Positions 8,836 to 16,645 of a stretch of DNA of 64,000 bases are shown here, piece after piece (the stretch's first letter is position 1; each line of letters opens with the position of its first letter). The notes under the pieces were generated by a model that saw only the letters and a program-made list of their open reading frames with translations, had not been told where the DNA came from and made no database searches. Source of the DNA: JBBRSD01 sp038245725 (lineage in GTDB: Bacteria; Actinomycetota; Coriobacteriia; Anaerosomatales; JAAXUF01). The translations under genes and the position numbers were made by a program. The stretch is taken from contig JBBRSD010000001.1 of the NCBI GenBank assembly GCA_038245725.1, forward strand, positions 62,001-126,000, written 5' to 3'.

Positions 8836-9999
8836 TTAGGGGCGGTTCGTCAGCTGCCGCATCGTGCTGGCGATCAGGCCGATGAACTGCGCGAAAAACG
8901 CCTCGAACTGCCCGATCTCATCCGTGCTGTTCTTGACGTCGTAACTCACGTCGAAGCTGCCGCCGGCGAGCAAGGTGGAGGTCTCCTCCATGTGCGCGGT
9001 CATCTCCTTGAGGCGGTTGAAGATCAGCGCGTTCATCAGGATGGCTACCGCGACGGCGAGGATCACGAGCATCGCCAGGATGATGCCGAGCACCTGTGTC
9101 TGAGCCTGGCTGAGCGCGCTGACCTGCGCACCCACGTCATGAGAGAAGGCCAGCACCCCGATGACATCGCCACCGGCGTCCTTGATCGGCACAGCGCCAT
9201 AGAGGATGTTCGCCTTTTGCCCGAGACTGGTGGGCTCAGAAAGTGACGCGGGGACGCCGGCCTCCGAGTCGCTGGTTTCGCCCCACGCGTCGGTGCTGCC
9301 GACAAGCACCCAGTTCTGCGCGTCGGTCCATGCCTGCTGGGCGCCCGGGGTCGACGAGGTGATGGCGCTCCATGACTTCTCGTCGAGGCCGCTCTTCTTG
9401 AGATAGAGGCCGTACTGGTCGCCGGTCTGCTGGTTGAGCTGTTTGACGAAGCTGGCGATCTCCTCGCCAAGCTCCATGTAACCGATGATCGTCGTGCCGT
9501 CGGCTGCGTAGTAGGGGTGAACGACGCGCAACGCAACGGCTGTGGCTCCGAGTTCGAGCCCGCTCGCATACCCACCGGTTTTGACGGACTGCAGGTAGGT
9601 CTTGCGCTTGAGCACGTCATCGAACTGCGCCGGCTTGTGAACTCGCAGGAAGATCGTCCCCGGGGGGTTCGGGCGCTCGAAGTACCAGTGAGTTATCTGA
9701 AAGTCCTTCTTCATCGCGGCGAACTGCGGCGACACGTACGCAAAGAGCGCGTTGCGATCCCTCGCGAGGTACAGGTCCCGGATCTTCGGGTCGGCTTCCT
9801 TGGCGGCGAGAGTGGACGCGAGTTTGTTGGTGTCCGCTTGCTGTAGCGCGTCGAGGTTCGCTTGGGCGCCGCTGAGAACCGAGGCGGTTTCGGCGTTGAG
9901 GGTCTTGGTGTAGTTCTGGTTCAGGGCGAGGACTATCACGCCGGCGCCAACGACAAAGATCAGCGTGATCGAAAGAAGGACCTTCAGTCTGATGGACAC
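8836..9999 (-). CDS. Membrane Cache-domain sensor without output domain
   Basis: 387 residues. A transmembrane helix at about 7-26 leads into an extracytoplasmic domain of some 270 residues. HWYFERPNPPGTIFLRVHKP near residue 105 and a second half with YGAVPIKDAGGDVIGVLAFSHD resemble a dCache_3-type double Cache fold, which binds small extracellular ligands. A second helix at about 300-324 is followed by a HAMP-like stretch (RLKEMTAHMEETSTLLAGG) and some 40 residues, then a stop. There is no kinase, GGDEF or chemotaxis signalling domain, unlike most dCache_3 receptors. It may signal through a partner or be a truncated receptor. Confidence 0.7.
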   Translation of the reverse strand: MSIRLKVLLSITLIFVVGAGVIVLALNQNYTKTLNAETASVLSGAQANLDALQQADTNKLASTLAAKEADPKIRDLYLARDRNALFAYVSPQFAAMKKDFQITHWYFERPNPPGTIFLRVHKPAQFDDVLKRKTYLQSVKTGGYASGLELGATAVALRVVHPYYAADGTTIIGYMELGEEIASFVKQLNQQTGDQYGLYLKKSGLDEKSWSAITSSTPGAQQAWTDAQNWVLVGSTDAWGETSDSEAGVPASLSEPTSLGQKANILYGAVPIKDAGGDVIGVLAFSHDVGAQVSALSQAQTQVLGIILAMLVILAVAVAILMNALIFNRLKEMTAHMEETSTLLAGGSFDVSYDVKNSTDEIGQFEAFFAQFIGLIASTMRQLTNRP

Positions 10000-10012
10000 C
10001 CTAAGCTCTCCC

Positions 10013-10059
10013 CGGACTCGGCAAACGGCTGTGGCAGCGGAGCAGGGGCCGAGAGTCCG
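10013..10059. other. Imperfect hairpin in the leader of the Cache-domain gene
   Basis: CGGACTCGGC (10013-10022) pairs with GCCGAGAGTCCG (10048-10059), with a two-base bulge. It lies in the 150-base gap upstream of the Cache-domain start and could be the marR transcription end or a leader structure. I could not match it to a known riboswitch. Confidence 0.3.
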
Positions 10060-10150
10060 AAGCGCGACGAGTCACCCCTCGCAGGAACCCTGCAACATAC
10101 TGAGTGTCGGCGCGGTTGCCGGAGTTCTTTAACACCACTTCGGTCGGGAA

Positions 10151-10585
10151 TCAGGCGCGTGCGCCCTTCTCGAGCTTGCGCAGCAGCGCGAAGAGCCTCG
10201 TGCGCTCATCGGCGGTGAGCGCGTCATCGACGACGCGCTGCAGGTCGGCGGCGTGTCGCGCGTACGATCCTTCGATGAGTGTGCGGCCTTCGGCGGTCAA
10301 CTCGACGAGCCGGCTGCGCTTGTCGGTGGGGTGTTTGGCGCGGGTTACGAGTCCGCGGCCTTCGAGGCGGTCGACCGCGGTCGTCATGGAGCCGCTTGTG
10401 AGATGGATCTCGGCGGCGATCGCGTTGACTGCGAGCGGGCCGCGGTGCAGTAGCGACTCGAGTATCGCGAAGTCGGTGTAGCACAGCCCCGTGTGGCTGA
10501 TGGACTCGCGCGCGACCGCGTCCATCGCCGAGTGGGCGTGCATGAGTGCCAACCACAGAGTCGGCGCGTTCGGTTTAGGGTTCAT
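10151..10585 (-). CDS. MarR-family regulator
   Basis: 144 residues from the ATG at 10585; longer in-frame starts would cross the operator at 10635-10652. The winged helix is clear: LCYTDFAILESLLHRGPLAVNAIAAEIHLTSGSMTTAVDRLEGRGLVTR followed by DKRSRLVELTAEG, the DxRsxxvxLTxxG wing of MarR proteins. Helices at both ends would form the dimer. It is divergent from a small CDGSH gene, and the 18-base palindrome between them is its likely own operator. The same palindrome recurs 1.4 kb away, so it probably also controls the dioxygenase/reductase genes. No redox cysteine cluster is evident; the only Cys (LCYTDF) is near helix 1. Confidence 0.88.
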   Translation of the reverse strand: MNPKPNAPTLWLALMHAHSAMDAVARESISHTGLCYTDFAILESLLHRGPLAVNAIAAEIHLTSGSMTTAVDRLEGRGLVTRAKHPTDKRSRLVELTAEGRTLIEGSYARHAADLQRVVDDALTADERTRLFALLRKLEKGARA

Positions 10586-10634
10586 CGGCTGCCTTTGAGC
10601 ATGCGGTTCGCCGGAACGCGACATGCGCGGGAAG

Positions 10635-10652
10635 TATCTTGATATCAAGATA
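10635..10652. promoter_or_regulatory. Perfect 18-bp palindrome, probable MarR operator
   Basis: TATCTTGATATCAAGATA is fully self-complementary. It sits in the divergent gap between marR (start 10585) and the CDGSH gene (start 10717). Length and TTGATATCAA core fit MarR/MhqR-type boxes. A second copy of the core is at 12052-12065. Confidence 0.75.
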
Positions 10653-10716
10653 GCATTGTGGGTATCTTCTCGTCACGCCAAAGACCGGCGTTCCGAGCAA
10701 GACGAAGGAGGATGCC

Positions 10717-10956
10717 ATGCGTTTCGCTCATGCAGACGATCTCGAGAAGCCCGCAGTCGGGGTTCTGCCCAAGGGGACCCACTACTGGTGTCAGTGTGGT
10801 CAGACGAAGACGCCGCCGTACTGCGACGGCTCTCACGGGGACTCGGGTATCACCCCGCTCGCCTTCGAGTCCGATGGCGTGACGCCCGTCGCAGTGTGCA
10901 CGTGCGGCCTCACGAAGAGCCCGCCGTTTTGCGATGGATCGCACGTCGACTTCTGA
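10717..10956 (+). CDS. Small protein with two CDGSH iron-sulfur motifs
   Basis: 79 residues with a strong AAGGAGGAT site. It holds two copies of the CxC...CDGSH cluster motif: CQCGQTKTPPYCDGSH near residues 25-40 and CTCGLTKSPPFCDGSH near 61-76. Each would bind a redox-active 2Fe-2S cluster through three Cys and one His (mitoNEET-type). The role is probably electron transfer or redox sensing. It is divergent from marR and shares its operator, then ends 25 bases before a strong hairpin, so it is a one-gene unit. Confidence 0.88.
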   Translation: MRFAHADDLEKPAVGVLPKGTHYWCQCGQTKTPPYCDGSHGDSGITPLAFESDGVTPVAVCTCGLTKSPPFCDGSHVDF

Positions 10957-10981
10957 GTCTGAACGACTCAACGTAATCGAA

Positions 10982-11015
10982 AAGCGGCCCTTCCCGGATC
11001 CGGGGAGGGCCGCTT
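10982..11015. terminator. Hairpin terminator after the CDGSH gene
   Basis: A 14-bp stem (AAGCGGCCCTTCCC against GGGGAGGGCCGCTT, one G-T pair) closes a GGATCC loop. On the minus strand it is followed by TTTT, on the plus strand by no T-run. Confidence 0.7.
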
Positions 11016-11019
11016 CGGT

Positions 11020-11172
11020 GTACTGGCGGAGGGTCACGGCGTCACGGGAGTCGTCATGGTAGAGCAGGTCAAGTCGATCGATTTTCGTGCTCGTGAGGCC
11101 AAACGCATCGGGTCTGCGCCGGAGTCTGTCATCGACGAGGCTTTGTCCATTCTCGACGCGTGCATCTACTGA
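11020..11172 (+). pseudogene. 3' remnant of a MazF/PemK-family toxin gene
   Basis: An open frame here encodes VLAEGHGVTGVVMVEQ followed by VKSIDFRAREAKRIGSAPE and ends DACIY. From memory this matches the last 45-50 residues of MazF/PemK toxins, where a V-(E/D)-Q-V-(K/R)-(S/T)-(I/L/V)-D strand precedes an R-rich helix and the final helix. The normal first 60-70 residues, with the catalytic Arg/Ser loop, are missing: the frame runs directly into the terminator hairpin. An internal ATG at 11056 could still give a 38-aa peptide, but with no good binding site. No antitoxin gene is next to it. Judged a decayed fragment. Confidence 0.55.
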
Positions 11173-11199
11173 GCTGAGCGCTGAAGGACGCGGCGCGAA

Positions 11200-11988
11200 T
11201 CAGCCGACACGGACGCAGCGCATGGACATGCTGGCCATGTCGATGCCGGTGTGCGTGAAGGAGAGCGCGTCGTCGTCCTCGCGCATCGCCGCGGCGTAGA
11301 GCAGCGGCAGGTAGTGGTCGTTGGTGGGCACGGAGAGCCGCGCCATCGTGCCCGCCGAGTTGTAGTCCACGAGCGCCGTCTGGTCGCGGCGGACGAGCGC
11401 ATCGGCGACCCAGGCGTCGAACTCCTCGGCCCATGGTCGTACGGGTGCATCGGGCTGCCAGCTCATGCCAGCGAAGCTGTGCACGATGTTGCCACTGCCC
11501 ACCACCAGCACGCCTTCATCGCGCAGCGGAGCGAGCCTGCGGCCCAGGCCCCAGTGCGTGGCGGCGGGAGCGGCCATATCGAGCGACAGCTCGAAGACCG
11601 GCACATCGGCATCGGGCCACATGTGGCGCAGCACGCTCCACGACGCGTGATCGAGCCCCCACGAGTCGTCGCGAACGGTCTCCGATACGAGCTCGCGTAC
11701 GCGCGCGGCGCCAGCCGGTGAGCCGGGCGCCGGGTACTCGACCCGGTAGAGCTCCTCGGGAAAGCCGCCGAAGTCGTGGATCGTAGGTGGCATCGCCGAG
11801 GAGAGTACGTGCGTGCCGCGCGTGAGCCAGTGCGCCGAGACGACGAGCACGGCATCCGGCTGCGGCAGGTCTGCGGCGAGCGCCGAGAGGCTGCGCGTGA
11901 ATGCGTTGTCGGCAAGCGCGTTCATGGGATTGCCGTGCGCGAGGAAGAGCGCCGGCATGCGATCGGTGGAGCGCGGATTCTCGCTCAT
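11200..11988 (-). CDS. DODA-type/LigB extradiol ring-cleavage dioxygenase
   Basis: 262 residues from the ATG at 11988, with GGGAGG 5 bases upstream. Matches the YgiD/4,5-DOPA dioxygenase branch: FLAHGNP (His18) and VVSAHW (His53) are expected metal ligands. IHDFGGFPEELYRVEYPAPG, WGLDHASWSVLRHMWP, NIVHSF and the C-terminal NDHYLPLLYA are further family signatures. It would open catechol-type rings with O2 or act on a related aromatic. In a probable anaerobe it may serve to detoxify catechols or quinones. The promoter region shared with the next + strand gene carries the second MarR-type palindrome. Confidence 0.85.
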   Translation of the reverse strand: MSENPRSTDRMPALFLAHGNPMNALADNAFTRSLSALAADLPQPDAVLVVSAHWLTRGTHVLSSAMPPTIHDFGGFPEELYRVEYPAPGSPAGAARVRELVSETVRDDSWGLDHASWSVLRHMWPDADVPVFELSLDMAAPAATHWGLGRRLAPLRDEGVLVVGSGNIVHSFAGMSWQPDAPVRPWAEEFDAWVADALVRRDQTALVDYNSAGTMARLSVPTNDHYLPLLYAAAMREDDDALSFTHTGIDMASMSMRCVRVG

Positions 11989-12050
11989 CTCGGCCTCCCA
12001 GACGGGTGTCACAGGGCGGTTGCGGGTACAACCAAGCGGTGCGGTGGAAC

Positions 12051-12066
12051 ATCTTGATATCAAGAG
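12051..12066. promoter_or_regulatory. Second MarR-type palindrome (divergent dioxygenase/DUF5996 promoter)
   Basis: CTTGATATCAAG inside a 14-bp perfect palindrome (12052-12065) repeats the core of the marR operator at 10635-10652. It lies between the dioxygenase start (11988) and the DUF5996-like gene start (12114), in position to control both directions. Confidence 0.7.
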
Positions 12067-12113
12067 AGATGCCAAGGCGCCGCGCTTGTTCGGATCAGGA
12101 AAGAGGGACGCTC

Positions 12114-13037
12114 ATGCACGCTGCTCCAAACCAGTGGCCATCGCTTCCGTACCCGGAATGGGCCGAAACCAAGAAGACGGTGCAGCTCTACTCGCAGATG
12201 CTCGGAAAGACGAGGCTTGCGCTCTCGCCGACACTGCCGGAGTGGCTCGGCAGCAGCCTCGAGGTGACGGCGCGCGGCCTGACCACCGGCGCGATGGCGT
12301 GGGGAACCGCGTCGGTGGAAGTGTCGCTCGACTTCATCGAACACAAGATGCGTGTCGAAACGAGCAGCGGACGGTCCGCGACGCTCTCGCTTCTGCCGGC
12401 GATGAGTGTGGCCCACGTCTACGGGACGCTTTGCGACATCTACGCTGAGTTCGGGATCGACGTCGACATCTGGGACAAGCCGCAGGAGCTCGACGACACC
12501 ACGCCATTCTCGGCGGATATGGTTCACGCGACGTATGACGCCGATGCGATCCGGCGCTGGTGGACGGCTATCTCTGCGATCCGCAACGTGTTCGACGAGT
12601 GGCGCTCGCCGTTCTTCGGCCGCAGCAGCGTCCAGTTCTGGTGGGGTGCTTTCGACATCGCCGTGCTGCTGTTCAACGGCGAGCACGCGGTGGCGCCGAA
12701 CGACCGCGGCTACATCGTGCGCTACGACCTCGACGCCGAGTTCATGAACGCAGGCTTCTGGCCGGGCGATGACAGCGCGCCGAATCCCGTGTTCTACGCA
12801 TACATCCATCCGAGGCCTGAGGGCTGCGAGCTCGTCCCTATCAACGCCCAGGGCGCCGCGTGGGTCGAGCAGATGGACGAATGGATGGTGCCCTACGAAG
12901 CCGTGCTCGCCACCGGCGATCCGCGCCAGGCGCTGCTCAGCTTCCTCGACTGCGTGTACGCGATCGCCGGATCGCACGCCGGCTGGGACTTGAAGCGCTA
13001 CACCTACACCCCACCGACGCCCCCAAAGCACGACTGA
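12114..13037 (+). CDS. DUF5996-like protein
   Basis: 307 residues; AGAGGGA 6 bases before the ATG. An upstream extension of the frame would cross the operator and is rejected. Typical DUF5996 features as I recall them: WPSLPYPEWAETKKTVQLYSQMLGKTRLALSP at the start, EVSLDFIEHKMRVET, SAIRNVFDEWRSPFFGRSSVQFWWGAFDIAVLLFNG and a C-terminal LSFLDCVYAIAG. Soluble, no signal peptide. The biochemical role of the family is not known to me. It is cotranscribed with an FMN reductase 23 bases downstream. Confidence 0.75.
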   Translation: MHAAPNQWPSLPYPEWAETKKTVQLYSQMLGKTRLALSPTLPEWLGSSLEVTARGLTTGAMAWGTASVEVSLDFIEHKMRVETSSGRSATLSLLPAMSVAHVYGTLCDIYAEFGIDVDIWDKPQELDDTTPFSADMVHATYDADAIRRWWTAISAIRNVFDEWRSPFFGRSSVQFWWGAFDIAVLLFNGEHAVAPNDRGYIVRYDLDAEFMNAGFWPGDDSAPNPVFYAYIHPRPEGCELVPINAQGAAWVEQMDEWMVPYEAVLATGDPRQALLSFLDCVYAIAGSHAGWDLKRYTYTPPTPPKHD

Positions 13038-13060
13038 CCCCGCTTCCGAGAGGAGCCGCC

Positions 13061-13618
13061 GTGCCCCGAGTCGCTGCGCTATGTGGTTCGCGCCGCACAG
13101 GGAGTTACAACCAGTCGCTCCTGAACGCGCTTATCGAGCGTGCACCGGAGGGACTCGAGTTCGTGCAGGTCGATATTCGCGACTTCCCGTTCTTCAGCCA
13201 GGACGACGAGTCCGATCCGCCGAGGGCCGTGCGAGAAGCAAAGACGCTCGTCCAAGGATGCGACTGCGTTTTGCTCGTCTCGCCGGAATACGACTTCGGC
13301 GTGCCGGGCTACCTCAAGAACGCGGTCGACTGGCTCTCGCGGCCCTTCGGCGACCGGACGCTCGTGGGGCGGCCGATGGCGGTCTGCGGCGCGTCGACAG
13401 GCTCCATGGGTACGATCCGCGGGCAGCTCCACTGGCGGCAGAGCTGGTACTACTTCAAAGCGCCGGTCTTCTCGGAAGCCGAGCTCACCGTCGCGTTCAG
13501 CCGCGAATCGTTCGACGACGAGGGCCGGCTGGTCAGCGAGCGCTACCAGCAGATGGCCGACCACTTCCTCGTCACACTGAACGATTGGCTCGTGCGGGAC
13601 TGTTCCCCGCCGAGATGA
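13061..13618 (+). CDS. NADPH-dependent FMN reductase (quinone/chromate/azo-reductase type)
   Basis: 185 residues from a GTG with GAGAGGAG just upstream. A flavodoxin-like fold: GSRRTGSYN (residues 9-17) is the phosphate-binding loop for FMN, and SPEYDFGVPGYLKNAVDWLSR is the second flavin loop of the YieF/ChrR/ArsH-like family. It would reduce quinones or similar compounds with NAD(P)H in two-electron steps. It follows the DUF5996-like gene in the putative MarR regulon, an arrangement recalling the dioxygenase-plus-azoreductase MhqR regulon of Bacillus. Confidence 0.85.
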   Translation: MPRVAALCGSRRTGSYNQSLLNALIERAPEGLEFVQVDIRDFPFFSQDDESDPPRAVREAKTLVQGCDCVLLVSPEYDFGVPGYLKNAVDWLSRPFGDRTLVGRPMAVCGASTGSMGTIRGQLHWRQSWYYFKAPVFSEAELTVAFSRESFDDEGRLVSERYQQMADHFLVTLNDWLVRDCSPPR

Positions 13619-13694
13619 GCCGCGGTGCGACGACGTGCTGGCTGTTCCGAAGCGCGCCGCGTTTGGTATTGGATACCGTTGACGATTTCACCCC

Positions 13695-13736
13695 TTGAAT
13701 CGCGCTCTCAGCCCGCTATTGTATGCATAGAGCGCG
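13695..13736 (+). promoter_or_regulatory. Promoter with flanking inverted repeat before ord
   Basis: TTGAAT (13695-13700), 16 bases, TATTGT (13717-13722) forms a plausible sigma-70 promoter. An 8-bp perfect inverted repeat, CGCGCTCT (13701-13708) and AGAGCGCG (13729-13736), brackets the -10 box and is a likely operator. Confidence 0.5.
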
Positions 13737-13773
13737 CATGATTCTGGATTCCATCGGCGAACGGGGTAGACGC

Positions 13774-14784
13774 ATGATCAAGGTCGCGGTGTGGGGCACG
13801 GGCATGATGGGGCAGGGGCTTCTCGCCTACATCCTTGACCGGCCCGAGCAGATCGAGCTGGTCGGCGTCATCGACAGGCATCCCGAGAAGCACGGCCGCA
13901 CGGTCGGCGAGACCATCGGCTGCGACTGCGAAATCCCCGTGACCGCCGACTTCGCGTCGGTGCTCGCGAAGAAGCCAGACGTCGTGTGCATCCTCACGGC
14001 GAGCAACCTGCACGAGATCTCCGACCAGGTCGAGCCGGCGGTGCGCGCTGGTGCCAACGTCATCGGCATCGCCGAGACGCTCGCGTATCCGTGGGCGACC
14101 GACCCCGAGTGGGCCGATCGCTTCGATACGCTCGCTAAGGAGTACGGGGTCAGCATCCTCGGCACCGGTATCAACCCCGGGTTCGTGCTCGACGCCCTAC
14201 CGATCGCGCTCTCGTCCGTGTGCCTGAGGGTCGATCGCATCGAGGCCTCGCGCGTCAACGACCTCTCACCGTTCGGCCCCACGGTCATGGCCTCCCAAGG
14301 CGTGGGCACCACAGTCGAGCAGTTCGAGGCCGGCGTGGCCGACGGCTCGATCGTGGGCCACATCGGCTTCCACGAGTCGATACATCTCATCGCGCACGCG
14401 TTCGGCTGGACGATCGACCGCATCGAGGAGACCCGCGCACCCATCGTCACGAACGTGCCGCGCGAGACACCCGTCATCAAGGTGGCGGCCGGCGACGTGT
14501 GCGGCTGTCGGCACATCGGCTGGGGCTACAGCGGCGACGAGCTCAAGATCGAGCTCGTGCACCCGCAGCAGATCCGCCCCGAGGCCGAGGGGCAGGAGAC
14601 CGGCGACTACATCAAGATCATCGGCGAGCCGAACATATCGATGGCGAACCAGCCCGAGATTCCGGGCGGCAAGGGTACGTACGCGAGCGTGGGCAACTAC
14701 ATCCCGCTCATCGGCGCGGCGCGCCCCGGCATCGTCACCATCGTGGACCTGCCACTGCCGCGTTTCTGGGCGCCGGTCCAGTAG
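13774..14784 (+). CDS. ord: 2,4-diaminopentanoate dehydrogenase
   Basis: 336 residues from the ATG at 13774. Opens with a Rossmann motif, VAVWGTGMMGQG, and follows the DapB-like dehydrogenase layout with GTGINPGFVLDALP and QGVGTTVEQFE in the middle. It would oxidise 2,4-diaminopentanoate to 2-amino-4-oxopentanoate, producing ammonia and NAD(P)H, the third step of ornithine fermentation. The call is strengthened by ortA-ortB directly downstream. The preceding promoter and inverted repeat suggest it starts the operon. Confidence 0.93.
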   Translation: MIKVAVWGTGMMGQGLLAYILDRPEQIELVGVIDRHPEKHGRTVGETIGCDCEIPVTADFASVLAKKPDVVCILTASNLHEISDQVEPAVRAGANVIGIAETLAYPWATDPEWADRFDTLAKEYGVSILGTGINPGFVLDALPIALSSVCLRVDRIEASRVNDLSPFGPTVMASQGVGTTVEQFEAGVADGSIVGHIGFHESIHLIAHAFGWTIDRIEETRAPIVTNVPRETPVIKVAAGDVCGCRHIGWGYSGDELKIELVHPQQIRPEAEGQETGDYIKIIGEPNISMANQPEIPGGKGTYASVGNYIPLIGAARPGIVTIVDLPLPRFWAPVQ

Positions 14785-14797
14785 GGGAGAGATCGAA

Positions 14798-15139
14798 ATG
14801 ACGGATCCCGCACGCTGCACGAACGGCGAGTGGGTCGAGGTCGAGCGTGTGTTGCTCGAGCCTGCGGACCGCTCCGCCGCCCTGCCGCCCGAAACCGCCG
14901 AGAAGCCCATGCTCGTGTGGGTGAACGGCTTTGCGACCGGCGAAGCGGGTCTCGGCGAAGACATGACCGTTGAGACGATGACGGGCCGGCTCGTGACTGG
15001 ACGCCTGTCCGCAATCAACCCGGGCTACTTCCACACGTTCGGCAACCCAATCCCCGAGCTTATCGGCGTGGGACGCGACCTCCGGGCGCGCCTCGCTGTG
15101 TACCGCGCGTCGACGGACGGCGGCGGTGAGGCGCGATGA
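14798..15139 (+). CDS. ortA: 2-amino-4-oxopentanoate thiolase, alpha subunit
   Basis: 113 residues, GGGGAGAG 6 bases upstream. Small beta-rich protein with the OrtA pattern: GEWVEVERVLLEPADRSAALPPETA, then MLVWVNGFA and GRLSAINPGYFHTFGNPIPEL near the end. With OrtB it splits 2-amino-4-oxopentanoate with CoA into acetyl-CoA and alanine. The stop overlaps the ortB ATG (ATGA), as expected for a fixed-ratio complex. Confidence 0.92.
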   Translation: MTDPARCTNGEWVEVERVLLEPADRSAALPPETAEKPMLVWVNGFATGEAGLGEDMTVETMTGRLVTGRLSAINPGYFHTFGNPIPELIGVGRDLRARLAVYRASTDGGGEAR

Positions 15140-16545
15140 GCCGCTTCGACGAGATCATGGCCCGCAAGGGCGAGATCATGGTGCGCGCGCTCGGGATGGA
15201 CTACGGCGAGTTCGAGCGCAGCCCGATAGCGTTCGATTACGAGGCGATGATGGCCGCGCACGGCTACTCGCTCGACGATATCGTGCGGATTCAGCGAGCG
15301 GGCGGCGTTGGCGATACTCCTATGCTCGAGCTGAAGAACCTCACCGACATCGTGCGCTCGATCAGCGAACCCGGCATGGGCGGGCGCATCTTCGTCAAGG
15401 ACGAGGCCGCTAACATGGCCGGCTCCTTCAAGGACCGCCGCGCGAGCATGAGCATCCACGTCGCGCGCGAGAAGGGCTACGACGGCGTCATCGCCGCGAC
15501 GAGCGGCAACTATGGCGCCGCAGTCTCGAGCCAGGCCGCGCGCGCGAGCCTCAAGTGCATCATCTGCCAGGAGGCGTTCGATTCGCGCCACGTCGGCCAG
15601 CCCGAGATCGTCGAGAAGAGCCGCATCTGCGAAGCGCTCGGCGCCGAGGTTGTGAAGATGACCGTCGGCCCGGAACTCTTCTCCCACATGCTCGAGCTGC
15701 TCGACGAGACCGGCTACTTCGCTGCGTCGCTGTACTCGAGCTTCGGCATCTCAGGCATCGAGACGCTCGGCCTCGAGATCGCCGAGGAGATGCGGGCGCG
15801 CACCGGAGCGCCGCCCGACTACTGCGTCATCACGCACGCCGGCGGCGGCAACACCACCGGCACCGCCCGTGGTCTCAAGCGCGCGGGCGCGACCGGCACG
15901 CAGATCGTCTCGGCGAGCGTCGACCTGTCGGGGCTGCATATGGCAAGCGACTCCGACTTCAACCGCAAGTCCTTCACGACCGGTCACACCGGTTTCGGCG
16001 TGCCGTTCGCGACGTGGCCCGACCGCGCCGACGTCCCGCGCAACGCCGCGCGTTCGCTCCGCTACATGGACCGCTACCTCACCGTCACGCAAGGCGAGGT
16101 CTTCTACGTGACCGAGGCGATGGCCAAGCTCGAGGGCCTCGAGCGTGGGCCGTCGGGCAACACCGCGATGACCGCCGCGATCTCGCTCGCTCGCGAGGTG
16201 CCAAGAGACGCGACCATTGTCGTGCAGGAGACCGAGTACACGGGCGCGGGCAAGCACCATTGGGCGCAGCTCAACTTCGCGCGCGAGCAAGGTATCGAGG
16301 TGCGCGCCGGCGACCCGGCAGACAACGTGCCCGGCAAGGTCATCGTGATCCCCGAGACTCCCGAGCAGATCCGCGCCAAGGACTTCGACATCGCGAAGAT
16401 GCGGCGCAGCTACGTGCGCAACGCTCTCTCGCATGCGCCCGACGGCTACGTCCCCACAGCCGAGGACGTTGCGTTTCTCGCCGCGGACACCAACACCGGC
16501 GCCGAGACGGTCGAGCGCATGATCGCACAGCTGAGGGAGTCGTAG
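15136..16545 (+). CDS. ortB: 2-amino-4-oxopentanoate thiolase, beta subunit (PLP)
   Basis: 469 residues. A fold II PLP enzyme: the Schiff-base lysine is in NMAGSFKDRRASMS (about residues 94-107), followed by TSGNYGAAVSSQAAR and a glycine-rich phosphate loop HAGGGNTTGTARG. Similar in layout to threonine synthase and cysteine synthase but in the length and context of OrtB. It carries out the thiolytic cleavage with OrtA. Last gene before a 100-base gap containing a hairpin, then the hydrogenase operon. Confidence 0.93.
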   Translation: MSRFDEIMARKGEIMVRALGMDYGEFERSPIAFDYEAMMAAHGYSLDDIVRIQRAGGVGDTPMLELKNLTDIVRSISEPGMGGRIFVKDEAANMAGSFKDRRASMSIHVAREKGYDGVIAATSGNYGAAVSSQAARASLKCIICQEAFDSRHVGQPEIVEKSRICEALGAEVVKMTVGPELFSHMLELLDETGYFAASLYSSFGISGIETLGLEIAEEMRARTGAPPDYCVITHAGGGNTTGTARGLKRAGATGTQIVSASVDLSGLHMASDSDFNRKSFTTGHTGFGVPFATWPDRADVPRNAARSLRYMDRYLTVTQGEVFYVTEAMAKLEGLERGPSGNTAMTAAISLAREVPRDATIVVQETEYTGAGKHHWAQLNFAREQGIEVRAGDPADNVPGKVIVIPETPEQIRAKDFDIAKMRRSYVRNALSHAPDGYVPTAEDVAFLAADTNTGAETVERMIAQLRES

Positions 16546-16565
16546 GCAAGCGCGATACGGGCCTC

Positions 16566-16616
16566 CCAGGTTGGGGCATCCACTCGCTAGTGAGAACGAC
16601 TGCCCCGTAAGCCTGG
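16566..16616 (+). terminator. Hairpin between ortB and the hydrogenase operon
   Basis: CCAGG-TT-GGGGCA (16566-16578) pairs with TGCCCC-N5-CCTGG (16601-16616). No T-run follows. It may end or attenuate ort transcription, or separate two mRNA segments by processing. Confidence 0.4.
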
Positions 16617-16645
16617 CGACCGCGTGATTCTGAGGAGGGGCCTTC

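Noticed and set aside
10645..11037. Minus-strand frame across the CDGSH gene and its terminator
   Set aside because: It overlaps the operator, the CDGSH gene and a hairpin, and its product has no motif.
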